From contig NZ_JADJJX010000001.1 in assembly GCF_016706325.1 (NCBI RefSeq), forward strand, positions 558,001 to 622,000: 64,000 bases of DNA. The letters run 5' to 3'. Below the pieces are notes generated by a model that searched no databases, was not told the origin of the DNA, and saw nothing but the letters and a program-made list of their open reading frames with translations. The stretch comes from Methanothrix sp. (lineage in GTDB: Archaea; Halobacteriota; Methanosarcinia; Methanotrichales; Methanotrichaceae). The position numbers and the translations under genes were made by a program. This document shows, piece after piece, positions 15,570-24,523 of this stretch; within the stretch, counting starts at the first letter, position 1, and each line of letters opens with the position of its first letter.

Positions 15570-18386
15570 TCACTCAAAGGTGCCCTTGTCAGTCAGCTTC
15601 CTGTCCATCGGCCTCTCCCTTTTGACAGATAGCTCTTTGAGCCTTGGCCAGACAGTGACCAGGGAGTTGTACGAGACGGCCTCCTGCGCCCAGCCACGGC
15701 GCTCACAGATCGAGTGGAGCCGGTAGGCTAGGTCCCTGGCGCTCTCTGCATATCCGCCGAGACTGCTCTGCAGCATTGCTGCCTCCTCCTCTCCCTGGCT
15801 CTCCAGAACGCGGATCAGGTGCTCTGTGGCCTCCCAGATGGTGAGGCGCCTGTCAGTCGCCGGGTTCCAGTCTGGGTCCAGCTCGTTGCGCCCCAGGAGC
15901 CTGGCTTTTCCTGCGCCCGCCTTGAGTATGCCCGCCTGGACCATGCCCTCGACGGATGTGTTCTTGGCCTTGGATAATGTCTCAGCATCGCCGAATGGCC
16001 CCTCGTTCATGCCGTACTGCTCAAACCAGGATAGAGCCCAGCGGGTATCGGGATCATACTCCCCCTCCTGCTCGGAGAGGTACTCGTCCAGGTGCTGGTT
16101 GATCAGCTGCAGGGCGGTTCTCACCCGCATGGGCGAGCCGTCTGCCTCCAAGACCTGAGAATAGCGGGAGAAGATGGCCATGCCTGGACCGATGGCCGCC
16201 TGGGCTAAATCCACGGGGGCGATGTTGCTCTTCTGGAGCTGGTGCAGGGCCAGGGGGAGCTCCCTCTTGAGAGCGGAGATGAATTCTTTGCGGGTGCCGA
16301 TGGGCGCATCGTCAGGGCGGGGGCGACAGACCAGGATGATGGAGGAGGCGAGGGCATTGGTTCCGAGGGAGCCGCTACGGTTGGAGAGTTCTGTTCGCAT
16401 GGGCCAGGTGCCAGTGATGACGTAGCCAGATGTGATCAAGCTTTCCAGCATCACCTCCCAGCCTGTTGAGGCAAGGCCCGAATCTGCAGCATCTTCCTCT
16501 GCCTGCTTGAAGGCGTAGTAAATGGTAAGAGGAAAGTCCCATCTGCAGACTTTTCTTGTCAGATTGAATGTCCTGCCAAGTCCCTCCTCGAAGAAGCGTC
16601 CCGCCTCCTTTTTGCTGCCGTTGAAGCGGTATGCTATGGCGACCAGTTCTCTTTCCTTTGGCACCAGCAGGGTGCTGAAGATATCGGGATGGACTTGAGC
16701 CAGGGATCTCCTTAGCCAGACGTAGAAGAAATCGGAGAGGTCTGCATAGCCGATATTGTCGTAGTAGGGAGGATCTGTTGAGATGAGTGGTGAGAGATTA
16801 TGGGGGATGAGCATTGTGGAATCATACTGTCCAGCGCGGCCATTAACCTTTGGAGAAAGCATTCGAAGAACATCCACAATCCAACCCACGGCGCCAAGAA
16901 AGTTGCCGCTTGAATTGCTGAAAGGGTTGGCTTCAGCATAATCCCAGACCATGGGGATAGCCTGGCGGGCGAAGGTATTTCTAATACTATCTCGGGTTGC
17001 ATCCCACGAAGAAATTGTTGAACTTCGATCTGCGAGTCTATCGAAGGCCATTGCCAGATACGTCGCCACCGCGTCCGCATACGCCCGCGCATCCCGCCCG
17101 CCCTCGGCAATGCCCTTCCCCTCCGGCATGCCTGCTGCAAGTGCGTCGGAAAGAGCGCACCTCCGGGCCTCGGCCACCAGGTCGCTGAAGGTGGTGAGGG
17201 CGACGAGCTGGCGAGGGGTGAAAAGATCTACAGGTGTATTCAGTCCAAAATTTCTGCACCAAACATCACGAGGATTAGGAGATAGCTCAGCTTCAAGGCC
17301 AGCTTTATCTATTTCTGGTAGAATCTTAATTTCAGGCAATATTGAATCGTTAGCTGGCAGATATATTCGACCTTTTGAGCCTTCCGCTACGATAGCTGTA
17401 GGCAATACTCCGATGAGCTTGTTTTTACCTTCAGCAGCTACATAGTCCCTTGTGGTCGTGGTTCCACAAAATATACACTTGAATATGCCAGACATGCCAC
17501 GTTTCATGCCCTTTTTTATGTCTTCGACATCAGGTGGCTGTGATGCTATATCGAATGATAATTTTTTCCCTTCGAACTTGGGAACTAAATATGCCTCTTT
17601 TCCTTTCTTCGAGGAAAGAACGAATGATGTCAATAATGGCATCATCGCTCCACAGGCCGGATTGGGGCACTTCACCGTCCTGGCCCACAGCCAGGCGATC
17701 ACTGTGGCCTCTGTGCCATCGGGCAGCTTGGCCTTTGGATAGAGATGGCCTATCCTCTTCTCCGCCTCATCTCTCATCCATTTCCCATAGTAGCGCACAT
17801 CCTCTGCCAGCCCCTCAGCCCCCTTCCACTCCTTCGCCCCTTTCAGCGTCATCTGCATCTTCTTTCTGGCCTCGGGATTCACCGGCGGCATCCCGGCGAA
17901 CTTGGGCGGGATCTCGATGAGGGCCTTGGTGATCAACACTGCCACGGGATTCAGGTCGCTGGCATGAGCCTCCAGGCCGAGGCGCTGCGCCTCCAGGGGG
18001 ATCGAGCCGCCGCCGCAGAAGGGATCGAGCACCGGCGGGGGATGGCCATCTGTGGCCTTGAGGATCTCCGCTCGGGCCTCATTCAAGACTTCTTCGTTAT
18101 TTGTGCTCTTCCATAAAACCAATCGCTCGATGATCTTGAAGAGGCGCTGCCGCTCTGCCTCCTGAGCTTCTTCTGTCGGGAACTCCTCCGGACGGCTGGA
18201 GGGATCATCAACGATGGAGGCGAAGAGCACCGCCCGGCAGGCGGCTAGCGGGCGTCGCGCCCACCACAGGTGCAGAGTGGAGGGGTGGCCGTGGCGGATG
18301 GACTTCTCCCGTGCGGATGCGGCATTGATCGCCTCCAGGGGCAGGGCCACCTCGATGAGCTTCTTTCTGTAGGATGGGGCAGACGT
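15570..18386 (-). CDS. DUF1156 DNA methyltransferase (COG1743-like) of the defence island
   Basis: About 938 residues. The N-terminus has the family signature REKSIRHGHPSTLHLWWARR. SAM motif I is DPFCGGGSIPLEAQ with SDLNPVA after it, and the catalytic DPPYYDNIGYADL motif lies near mid-protein. A CPNPACG/CIFCG Cys set fits the Zn-ribbon of COG1743. It likely methylates adenine or cytosine amino groups to mark self DNA. The first Met-capable codon is GTG 18350, but conserved residues (RKKLIEVALPLEAIN) extend upstream of it. The SD GGAGGT (18393-18398) sits 6 nt before an ACG codon at 18384-18386, the apparent start. Either ACG initiates or an ATG has mutated. Confidence 0.85.
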   Translation of the reverse strand, partial: TSAPSYRKKLIEVALPLEAINAASAREKSIRHGHPSTLHLWWARRPLAACRAVLFASIVDDPSSRPEEFPTEEAQEAERQRLFKIIERLVLWKSTNNEEVLNEARAEILKATDGHPPPVLDPFCGGGSIPLEAQRLGLEAHASDLNPVAVLITKALIEIPPKFAGMPPVNPEARKKMQMTLKGAKEWKGAEGLAEDVRYYGKWMRDEAEKRIGHLYPKAKLPDGTEATVIAWLWARTVKCPNPACGAMMPLLTSFVLSSKKGKEAYLVPKFEGKKLSFDIASQPPDVEDIKKGMKRGMSGIFKCIFCGTTTTRDYVAAEGKNKLIGVLPTAIVAEGSKGRIYLPANDSILPEIKILPEIDKAGLEAELSPNPRDVWCRNFGLNTPVDLFTPRQLVALTTFSDLVAEARRCALSDALAAGMPEGKGIAEGGRDARAYADAVATYLAMAFDRLADRSSTISSWDATRDSIRNTFARQAIPMVWDYAEANPFSNSSGNFLGAVGWIVDVLRMLSPKVNGRAGQYDSTMLIPHNLSPLISTDPPYYDNIGYADLSDFFYVWLRRSLAQVHPDIFSTLLVPKERELVAIAYRFNGSKKEAGRFFEEGLGRTFNLTRKVCRWDFPLTIYYAFKQAEEDAADSGLASTGWEVMLESLITSGYVITGTWPMRTELSNRSGSLGTNALASSIILVCRPRPDDAPIGTRKEFISALKRELPLALHQLQKSNIAPVDLAQAAIGPGMAIFSRYSQVLEADGSPMRVRTALQLINQHLDEYLSEQEGEYDPDTRWALSWFEQYGMNEGPFGDAETLSKAKNTSVEGMVQAGILKAGAGKARLLGRNELDPDWNPATDRRLTIWEATEHLIRVLESQGEEEAAMLQSSLGGYAESARDLAYRLHSICERRGWAQEAVSYNSLVTVWPRLKELSVKRERPMDRKLTDKGTFE

Positions 18387-18398
18387 AATAAGACCTCC
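18384..18398 (-). promoter_or_regulatory. Strong SD followed by an ACG initiation codon
   Basis: GGAGGT, a 6-nt spacer, then ACG in the frame of the DUF1156 methylase. There is no ATG, GTG or TTG at the expected place. The only Met-type codon in frame (GTG 18350) lies 12 codons inside conserved sequence. Confidence 0.5.
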
Positions 18399-18426
18399 AA
18401 GAGTAATATGGGTCTAGCAGAAAAGG

Positions 18427-18448
18427 GTTTTGCACAGTAGGGCAAAAC
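18427..18448. promoter_or_regulatory. Inverted repeat in the divergent promoter region
   Basis: GTTTTGC and GCAAAAC arms (7 bp perfect) separated by 8 nt, between the divergent methylase and Ntn-hydrolase genes. Its symmetry and position suggest an operator for a dimeric regulator or a 5'-leader hairpin. No regulator gene is adjacent. Confidence 0.4.
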
Positions 18449-18649
18449 TAGTGTATGGCTTCCATAATAAGCATGCAATAATACAAGGTGCGTTAACGGA
18501 ATTTATTGCTATATTATTTAGGAATTTGTTATACAAGAAAACAATCCGTTTCAACCTCGATCTGAGAAGATTCTCCATGACTGAGATAGCTATAAATTCG
18601 ATGACAGTATCATTTGTTTCATTCGACGAGAAGGGGCACCGAATAAGAC

Positions 18650-19972
18650 ATGACTGCTGAGATTGCTATTCTTAATAAAGAGGCTATTGCACTGGCATCA
18701 GATAGCGCTGTTACCTTGTCGGGTGATTCAAGTCCCAAGATATTCACCTCTGCAAATAAGCTCTTCTCGCTCTCGAAATATCACCCTGTTGGAATAATGC
18801 TCTATCAAAACGCCTCATTTATGGGCGTGCCTTGGGAAGTAATAATAAAATTATATAAGAATAAATTGGGCTTAAACAAATTCGATAAACTTGAGGATTA
18901 CTCCGAAGACTTCATAAGATTTCTAGCCGAAGGCAACTCCCTATTCCCTGCTCAGATTCAGGATCAGCACGTTATCGAATCTATTTTAAATTATTTATTA
19001 TATATACGTTCAGATATTATTAAACTATTAGAAAAAAAGATAGAGGATGAAAAAGAGCTGACCGAAGAAGGCGTTCATGAAACCGTCGTACATGTAATAA
19101 AAAGCCACTATGATACATGGAAAGTCACTGAGAATATCGCCACAATTCCCGAAAGCTATTGCGAAGAGATACATAAAAAATATTATAATAATATAAAGGA
19201 ATTGATTCAAGATACTTTCGAAAAACTTCCTTTATCAAAAGAATGCCAGGAGCATTTGGAGCGCATTGTGTGCAGTCTCTTCTCAAAGTTCCCTTCTGGA
19301 ATCCAGAATCCAAGCTTCTCAGGCATCGTGATAGCAGGCTTTGGTGAACTGGATACGTTCCCCGTCTTGGATGAACTCTACCTCGAAGGCATAGCCCATG
19401 ACAAGCTAAAGTATAAACGGCTGAGGACAACACGGATCGGTTTCAATAACAGAGCGGCTATAATACCATTTGCCCAAAGGGAGATGGTGGACACTTTTAT
19501 GCAGGGCGCTGACCCATTTTACCTGAATGTGGAGGATGGGTTCCTTAACGATATCTTCGATAGATATGCTGCTGCAATCTCAAGAAACCTGCAAAAATAT
19601 ACGCCAGAGGAACAGGAGAAGCTCAAAGAAAATCTTGTTTCAGCTGGAAAAAATATATTAACTGATTTCAAAACGAAATTGGAAAATCACCGCAAAGATA
19701 AGTACGTCCTGCCCATAATTAATGTAGTCTCATTTCTTCCCAAAGACGAACTGGCAGCAATGGCGGAATCACTTGTGAACCTGACATCATTCAAGAGAAA
19801 GGTCACCATGGAAAGTGAAACGGTTGGTGGTCCTGTTGACGTTGCCTTGATCTCCAAAGGAGATGGTTTTATATGGATAAAGAGGAAACATTATTTCAAG
19901 GCGGAATTGAATCCTCAATTCTTCGCTAATTATTATAGAGGTGGAGGAGATGAGCGGACCCAGGAAATATAA
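18650..19972 (+). CDS. Proteasome-like N-terminal nucleophile (Ntn) hydrolase in the defence island
   Basis: 440 residues. The N-terminus MTAEIAILNKEAIALASDSA matches the first strands of proteasome beta/HslV subunits. After Met removal, Thr is residue 1, Asp is exactly residue 17, and Lys36 in SANKLFSL aligns with catalytic Lys33 after a short loop insertion. The segment YHPVGIMLYQNASFMGVPWE corresponds to the following strands. About 300 further residues, mostly helical, have no recognised fold, so the protein is much longer than HslV (about 175). No propeptide or signal. It is A+T-rich against G+C-rich neighbours and on the opposite strand, which suggests transfer. A TATA-like GCTATAAATT lies near 18588-18597. 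Probable threonine protease or amidase; the target is unknown. Confidence 0.68.
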   Translation: MTAEIAILNKEAIALASDSAVTLSGDSSPKIFTSANKLFSLSKYHPVGIMLYQNASFMGVPWEVIIKLYKNKLGLNKFDKLEDYSEDFIRFLAEGNSLFPAQIQDQHVIESILNYLLYIRSDIIKLLEKKIEDEKELTEEGVHETVVHVIKSHYDTWKVTENIATIPESYCEEIHKKYYNNIKELIQDTFEKLPLSKECQEHLERIVCSLFSKFPSGIQNPSFSGIVIAGFGELDTFPVLDELYLEGIAHDKLKYKRLRTTRIGFNNRAAIIPFAQREMVDTFMQGADPFYLNVEDGFLNDIFDRYAAAISRNLQKYTPEEQEKLKENLVSAGKNILTDFKTKLENHRKDKYVLPIINVVSFLPKDELAAMAESLVNLTSFKRKVTMESETVGGPVDVALISKGDGFIWIKRKHYFKAELNPQFFANYYRGGGDERTQEI

Positions 19973-20120
19973 GTCGATCAGGGAGATTGAGAAGACATAC
20001 TTGCCCAAATGTTTCCAGAAGAGGATGCTGATCGAGATCGAAGACCCACAGACCATAGGAAGGCGAATGGCGGAAGATACCTTCGATAAAGTCAAAGATA
20101 AATTCCTGCAAGCTCGGTGA
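19950..20120 (+). CDS. 56-residue basic partner of the Ntn-hydrolase
   Basis: The ATG at 19950 follows an excellent SD (GAGGTGGAGGAG) and overlaps the end of the Ntn-hydrolase gene by 23 nt in another frame. The product is highly charged (MSGPRKYKSIREIEKTYLPK and onward, ending KVKDKFLQAR) and probably all-helical. No family is recognised. The overlap plus SD make co-translation likely; it may be a regulator, adaptor or inhibitor of the hydrolase. It converges on the helicase gene 70 bp away. Confidence 0.65.
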   Translation: MSGPRKYKSIREIEKTYLPKCFQKRMLIEIEDPQTIGRRMAEDTFDKVKDKFLQAR

Positions 20121-20191
20121 AATCTGGCAATCAATCCCTATCATTTCTATTTTATTTAACTCCATTCCTTTCGATTGCAATTTATGCTATT

Positions 20192-23100
20192 TTAATTGGG
20201 GTCTTTAGCATGAATCAACAGCTCGCGCAGAGAATAGTTCACGCTCTCCGCTCCGAAGTCCGGCTCTTTTCCAAAAGGCTGCCGAATATACCAGGGTCTT
20301 GCCACCTCACCATCGATCTCAACCACAGCCAGGACATAATCCTCAGACTTGTTCAGTCCAGTCAGTATCTCATTTCTGGTGATGGTAACCGTCTCCGATC
20401 CGCTCGTCCTGCCTTTGACCTCAATGAATCTCAGCCTTCCTTCTTCAGGGATCTTTGATTCAATATCATAGCCCCGGTTCTCTGCGCTCACATCCATCGG
20501 TTCATATCCCAATGCCCTCTCCACCTCCATCACCGCCCTCATGGCCATCTGCTCCACCTTGGCTCTTGCTACCGGATCATCAGACATGCCTCTTACGGCG
20601 CCATTCAACCTCTCAATGAGACCTTGGGGAACCACCAGAGCACCTCCAATAACCACAGGCGGCATCGGCGATAATCTCCTCTCCTGCTCCAGCTCAGCCA
20701 TGCGCTTTTGGAGTCTGGCGTAAAGATCGTCAGCTCTCTGCTGAGCTTTGGCTGAATTGATTCGTGCATTGATTTTCCCAGCCCGTTCCTGATCCTTCAG
20801 CTCATTGGCCCTATGATCCCAATAATTGACCTCTTTGGTAAGCCTATCTTTCACAGCATCCATCGTCTTGGATATCAGCTCCTCTCTTCTCTGTCTAACC
20901 TCTCCAAGATGCTGGGGCACAAGATCTTCTACTGCATATGAGAAAGCCTTATCTTCAAGCTCCTGGTTTAACCATGTCTCCTTAAGCAGGTGCTCAATCG
21001 CTTTCTGCTCTTCTTCACTGGCTGGGCGGTAGTCAAGATATGGTGCATAGCCAACATTGTGGGCCTTGCCTTCGGAATCGATCTCAACAAACTGCATGCG
21101 CTTGGAGACAACTCTATACTCGCCTGATAAATCCATCCTTGCATCCTGAATGGAATGCTCCAGATAGACCAGTGCCCTGGCATCCGAGCCCGAGTCACTG
21201 GGATCTATGAGAATTGAGCCTCTCTTCAACAGATCCCTGTACCTCTCAAGGATGATATCGATGGTTGCGTCCAGGAGAGGATGCCCCGGGCATACGAAGG
21301 CCGCCAGAGGTTTGCCTGGCACGCTGATCAGATCCTTCTCGAAGCATATCCTCTCATACCTGGTGAGGACCGCCTCGCCCGTGCCTATCAGGCGATCTCT
21401 GTTTCTTATCATAGCAGGAACATGGCTTACCTCGTACCGCCTCGCCTCTCTCTCCTTTATGCTCCCGCCCAGGAGCCTGAAAGCCGTCAGGAAGAATGAT
21501 GCTATGAAATGCGGCTGCAGCCTCCTGGCCTGTGCCCTTTCCATCTCCTCTCTTATTTGCATCACCTGGGTTATGTCCATGCTGTCGTGCACCAGGGCTC
21601 TCTCTTCTATCAGGGTGATGAGCTGCTGCCTATCCAGGGCCTTATATATCACCTGATTGAGACAAGCTCTAGCTTCTGGGCTATCGCCCTGCCTTATGGC
21701 ATTTATGAGAAGCTCTCGCAATGACCTGTTATCGAATGTCACCTTCCCCAGGATATCGAAAACCTTTCCTCCAAGAGCTTTGCTCTCCTCCTCCAGTTTA
21801 CGGAGCAATAGGTTGTAAACTTCGCCCTCACGGGTTTCGGCTGCAACAAGATTCCAAAGGTGACAGGTCTCCGTCTGTCCTATCCTATGAATCCTTCCGA
21901 ACCTCTGCTCAAGCCTGTTGGGATTCCAGGGCAGATCGTAGTTTATCATGAGATGGGCTCTTTGAAGGTTGATGCCCTCCCCTGCAGCATCAGTGGCCAC
22001 AAGAATCAAAATATCCTTGTCCTGGATGAAAGCCTCCTTGGCCTTCTTTCTCTCCTCCCGGCCCATTCCACCATAAATAGTGGTTATGACATCAGGACGT
22101 CCAAGCTGATTTCTGATCCTTTCGGCCAGATAATTCAAAGTATCTCGAAATTCAGTGAAAATGACCAGCTTCCGCCTGTGACCTTGGGCGTCGAACATCT
22201 CTCGATTATTATCAAGGAGCTTGGAGAGTTCATCCCATTTCCTATCCTTTTCACTTGCTCTGACTCGCCTTGCGAGACCTTCCAGTTCTCCTAGCCTGGT
22301 GATCTCCAGTTCCAGCTCTGCTATGGTCTGAGAGGCAGTGGCCTGATCTACCACCTTCTCCTCAGTCATCTCGATTTCTGAATTGGGAGCGTCCTCCAAA
22401 TCCTCGATTTCATCCTCTGTCAGATACGGCAGATCCTTCGCTGCCTCGATCCGTGCCTCTGCACCTCGCTTCATCAGCCGCTCTTCTCTGAGGCGTTTTT
22501 CAAGCCTCTCCCTGCGTCGCCTCAAAGATTGATATATGGCCTCCGGGGAGGATGCCAAACGGCGCTGGAGAGTCGTCAGCGCAAAGCCTACTGTTCCTTT
22601 GCGGCCATCATTTTCCAGGGCATCGGCTCGATTGAACTCCTCCCGTACATAGTCTGTAACCCTGGCATAGAGATCTGCTTCTAGGCTAGACAGACTATAG
22701 TTGACAGTATAGGCGAGCCGCTCTGGGAAGAGGCGCTTGCCATCGAATTTGAGCAAGTCCTCTTTAACCATGCGCCTCATAAGATCGGAGACATCGACAC
22801 TATGCACGCCATCTCGGAACTTACCTTCAAATCTATCTCCATCCAGAAGTGCCATGAATAGCTGAAAGTCCTCAGGCTTCCCGTTATGGGGTGTGGCCGT
22901 AAGGAGTAGGAAGTGGCGGGCGATTCTGGACAGGAGTTGGCCGAGACGATAACGTTTGGTATATTTCACTTCGCCGCCGAAAAAGGTGGCTGACATTTTA
23001 TGGGCCTCATCGCATATTATGAGGTCCCAATCTGTTTGGGCCAGTTTCGCCTGGAGTTCATCGTTCCTGCTTACATGATCGAGCCGGATGACAGCCAGAT

Positions 23101-23719
23101 TCTTCTCAGCGAAAGGATTGCCACTGCGAGAAGCCTCGACAGTCTCCCTCGTGATAATATCAAAGGGCAGATGGAATTTGCTGCCTAGCTCATCCTGCCA
23201 CTGCTCGACTAGGCTTCCCGGGGAGCATATCAGGCATCTGTGAAGGTCTCCTCTTACCAAGAGTTCCTTGATGAGAAGTCCGGCCATGATGGTCTTGCCA
23301 GCGCCAGGATCATCGGCCAGAAGATAACGCAATGGCTGGCGAGTGAGCATCTCACCATAAACAGCAGTTATCTGATGGGGTAAGGGGTCTATCAATGATG
23401 TATTGACTGCAAGAAGGGGGTCGAATAGATAGGCCATGCGGATACGGCGGGCTTCTGATACCAGGCGGAACATAGCACCATCTGCATCGAAGGACCAGGG
23501 CAGCCCTGCAGACGCGATCTCCAGGATTGGCTCACGATCGCGATAAAGCAGCTCGCATCTGGGGTTGCCAGTGCTGTCCTTATACGTCAGTTCAACGACA
23601 TTAGAGCCATGCCATTTGGCTTGGATTACTGTAACCAGGCCATCGGGCAAAATACCCTTTACCAGTGTCCCAGCAGTCAGGTCTTCAAGGCGCGCCATAG
23701 CTGAGGTGCCAGTCGGCAT
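20192..23719 (-). CDS. SNF2-family helicase with C-terminal DUF3883-like nuclease-fold domain
   Basis: 1175 residues. Superfamily 2 motifs in order: Q-like DPLPHQITAVY, Walker A ADDPGAGKT, CSPGSLVEQW, DEAH (ICDEAHKMSA), TATPHNG, then the C-terminal lobe VIFTEFRDTLNYL, DAAGEGINLQ and motif VI QRFGRIHRIGQ. A long coiled-coil region follows. The last ~130 residues contain NRGYDIESK and FIEVKGRTSG, the D...ExK pattern of DUF3883 (PD-(D/E)xK-like). It resembles the SNF2 helicase DrmD of class 1 DISARM, but drmA, drmB and drmC are absent. Probably translocates on invading DNA. Convergent with the Ntn-hydrolase pair. An alternative start is Met8 (23698). Confidence 0.87.
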   Translation of the reverse strand: MPTGTSAMARLEDLTAGTLVKGILPDGLVTVIQAKWHGSNVVELTYKDSTGNPRCELLYRDREPILEIASAGLPWSFDADGAMFRLVSEARRIRMAYLFDPLLAVNTSLIDPLPHQITAVYGEMLTRQPLRYLLADDPGAGKTIMAGLLIKELLVRGDLHRCLICSPGSLVEQWQDELGSKFHLPFDIITRETVEASRSGNPFAEKNLAVIRLDHVSRNDELQAKLAQTDWDLIICDEAHKMSATFFGGEVKYTKRYRLGQLLSRIARHFLLLTATPHNGKPEDFQLFMALLDGDRFEGKFRDGVHSVDVSDLMRRMVKEDLLKFDGKRLFPERLAYTVNYSLSSLEADLYARVTDYVREEFNRADALENDGRKGTVGFALTTLQRRLASSPEAIYQSLRRRRERLEKRLREERLMKRGAEARIEAAKDLPYLTEDEIEDLEDAPNSEIEMTEEKVVDQATASQTIAELELEITRLGELEGLARRVRASEKDRKWDELSKLLDNNREMFDAQGHRRKLVIFTEFRDTLNYLAERIRNQLGRPDVITTIYGGMGREERKKAKEAFIQDKDILILVATDAAGEGINLQRAHLMINYDLPWNPNRLEQRFGRIHRIGQTETCHLWNLVAAETREGEVYNLLLRKLEEESKALGGKVFDILGKVTFDNRSLRELLINAIRQGDSPEARACLNQVIYKALDRQQLITLIEERALVHDSMDITQVMQIREEMERAQARRLQPHFIASFFLTAFRLLGGSIKEREARRYEVSHVPAMIRNRDRLIGTGEAVLTRYERICFEKDLISVPGKPLAAFVCPGHPLLDATIDIILERYRDLLKRGSILIDPSDSGSDARALVYLEHSIQDARMDLSGEYRVVSKRMQFVEIDSEGKAHNVGYAPYLDYRPASEEEQKAIEHLLKETWLNQELEDKAFSYAVEDLVPQHLGEVRQRREELISKTMDAVKDRLTKEVNYWDHRANELKDQERAGKINARINSAKAQQRADDLYARLQKRMAELEQERRLSPMPPVVIGGALVVPQGLIERLNGAVRGMSDDPVARAKVEQMAMRAVMEVERALGYEPMDVSAENRGYDIESKIPEEGRLRFIEVKGRTSGSETVTITRNEILTGLNKSEDYVLAVVEIDGEVARPWYIRQPFGKEPDFGAESVNYSLRELLIHAKDPN

Positions 23720-24071
23720 TCAATCTTCATAAGAGTTGCCCAGCAGAAACCGATCTAGAATATTATATAATGAATAAGTTACATCATAAGCCACGTGGTT
23801 TGCTGGAGCACTGGTTATGAAGGACCTATTTCCATAAGTGATAAGAGATACATCCTCAGGGGACTCAAAAAGAAAGAGAACCATCATTTATGAGAGCCTG
23901 GCAGTGCTGCCATGTTCATCATTCCTGGGCGGTCCTGGAGAGCATTTCCAACAAGGGCAAACTGGAGATCACAGATAAAGATGAAAAGAGGCATCTGATG
24001 AGGAGACTAAGATGCAGGAGCTTTGAAAGAGGCTGAGATACCTAGGGTGCAGTTCTGCTGCAGAGGCACCT
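23720..24071. other. Gap at the right edge of the defence island
   Basis: About 350 bp upstream of the helicase, likely holding its promoter. One plus-strand ORF of 48 codons (23890-24036; MRAWQCCHVHHSWAVL onward) has no SD and no recognised relatives. Nothing else was identified. Confidence 0.3.
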
Positions 24072-24396
24072 TTGCCCATGCTCCTGCCCCTGGCCGTGTG
24101 GGCTGTAAGCAACCTCTATAACTGGCGGCACAAAGAGACGGACCTCCTCGGAAAGATGATGGTGGCCTTCTCCCTCTCTCAGCTCTTCGTCCTGGGTGGA
24201 GTGCCATTGGGCAGTCTGGACAACCCCCTGCTCTGGACCTTTGCCGCTCTGATATTCGTCTTCGGCCTGGGAGAGAAGATCGCGGGCGGAGCTGTGGATA
24301 TGGAGGGCGACTGCAAGAGCTGCAATGGTCTTCATCATAGGGCTCACAGCCGCCTGCATTGTTCAACTGATGATCACAGCCCGATCTGTACCATAG
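24072..24396 (+). pseudogene. Small multi-spanning membrane protein, apparently frameshifted
   Basis: Frame 1 from TTG 24072 encodes two hydrophobic segments (LLPLAVWAVSNLY; a segment within LWTFAALIFVFGLGEKIAGG) and then turns hydrophilic and Cys/His-rich. In the +1 frame a further transmembrane-like segment appears (AAMVFIIGLTAACIVQLMIT) and stops at 24396. A single indel near 24290-24320 would join them into a protein of about 105 residues with three helices. No family recognised. It may be a real gene with a sequencing error, a decayed gene, or chance. Confidence 0.35.
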
Positions 24397-24523
24397 ATTT
24401 ATATATCGTTGAATGACGACTGATGAACGGGCGAAAGTCGACCACAACCATCACGACCATCTTTTCCTCCTACCTGGTTTTCAATCGACTTTGCCCAACC
24501 CTCCGCCCTCCCCGTCAGCTATG

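Noticed and set aside
18430..18660. Plus-strand 76-codon ORF upstream of the Ntn-hydrolase
   Set aside because: TTG start inside the palindrome, no SD, no protein features, and it ends by overlapping the real start. The internal ATG at 18577 (MTEIAINS) resembles the hydrolase start but stops after 27 codons.
10305..23719. Assignment as classical class 1 DISARM
   Set aside because: The SNF2 helicase is DrmD-like and a methylase is present, but no drmA, drmB or drmC genes are seen; the methylase is the DUF1156 type with DUF499.
24007..24447. Long minus-strand ORFs over the small membrane gene
   Set aside because: Arg/Ser/Pro-rich composition typical of antisense shadows; the plus strand has the hydrophobic segments.
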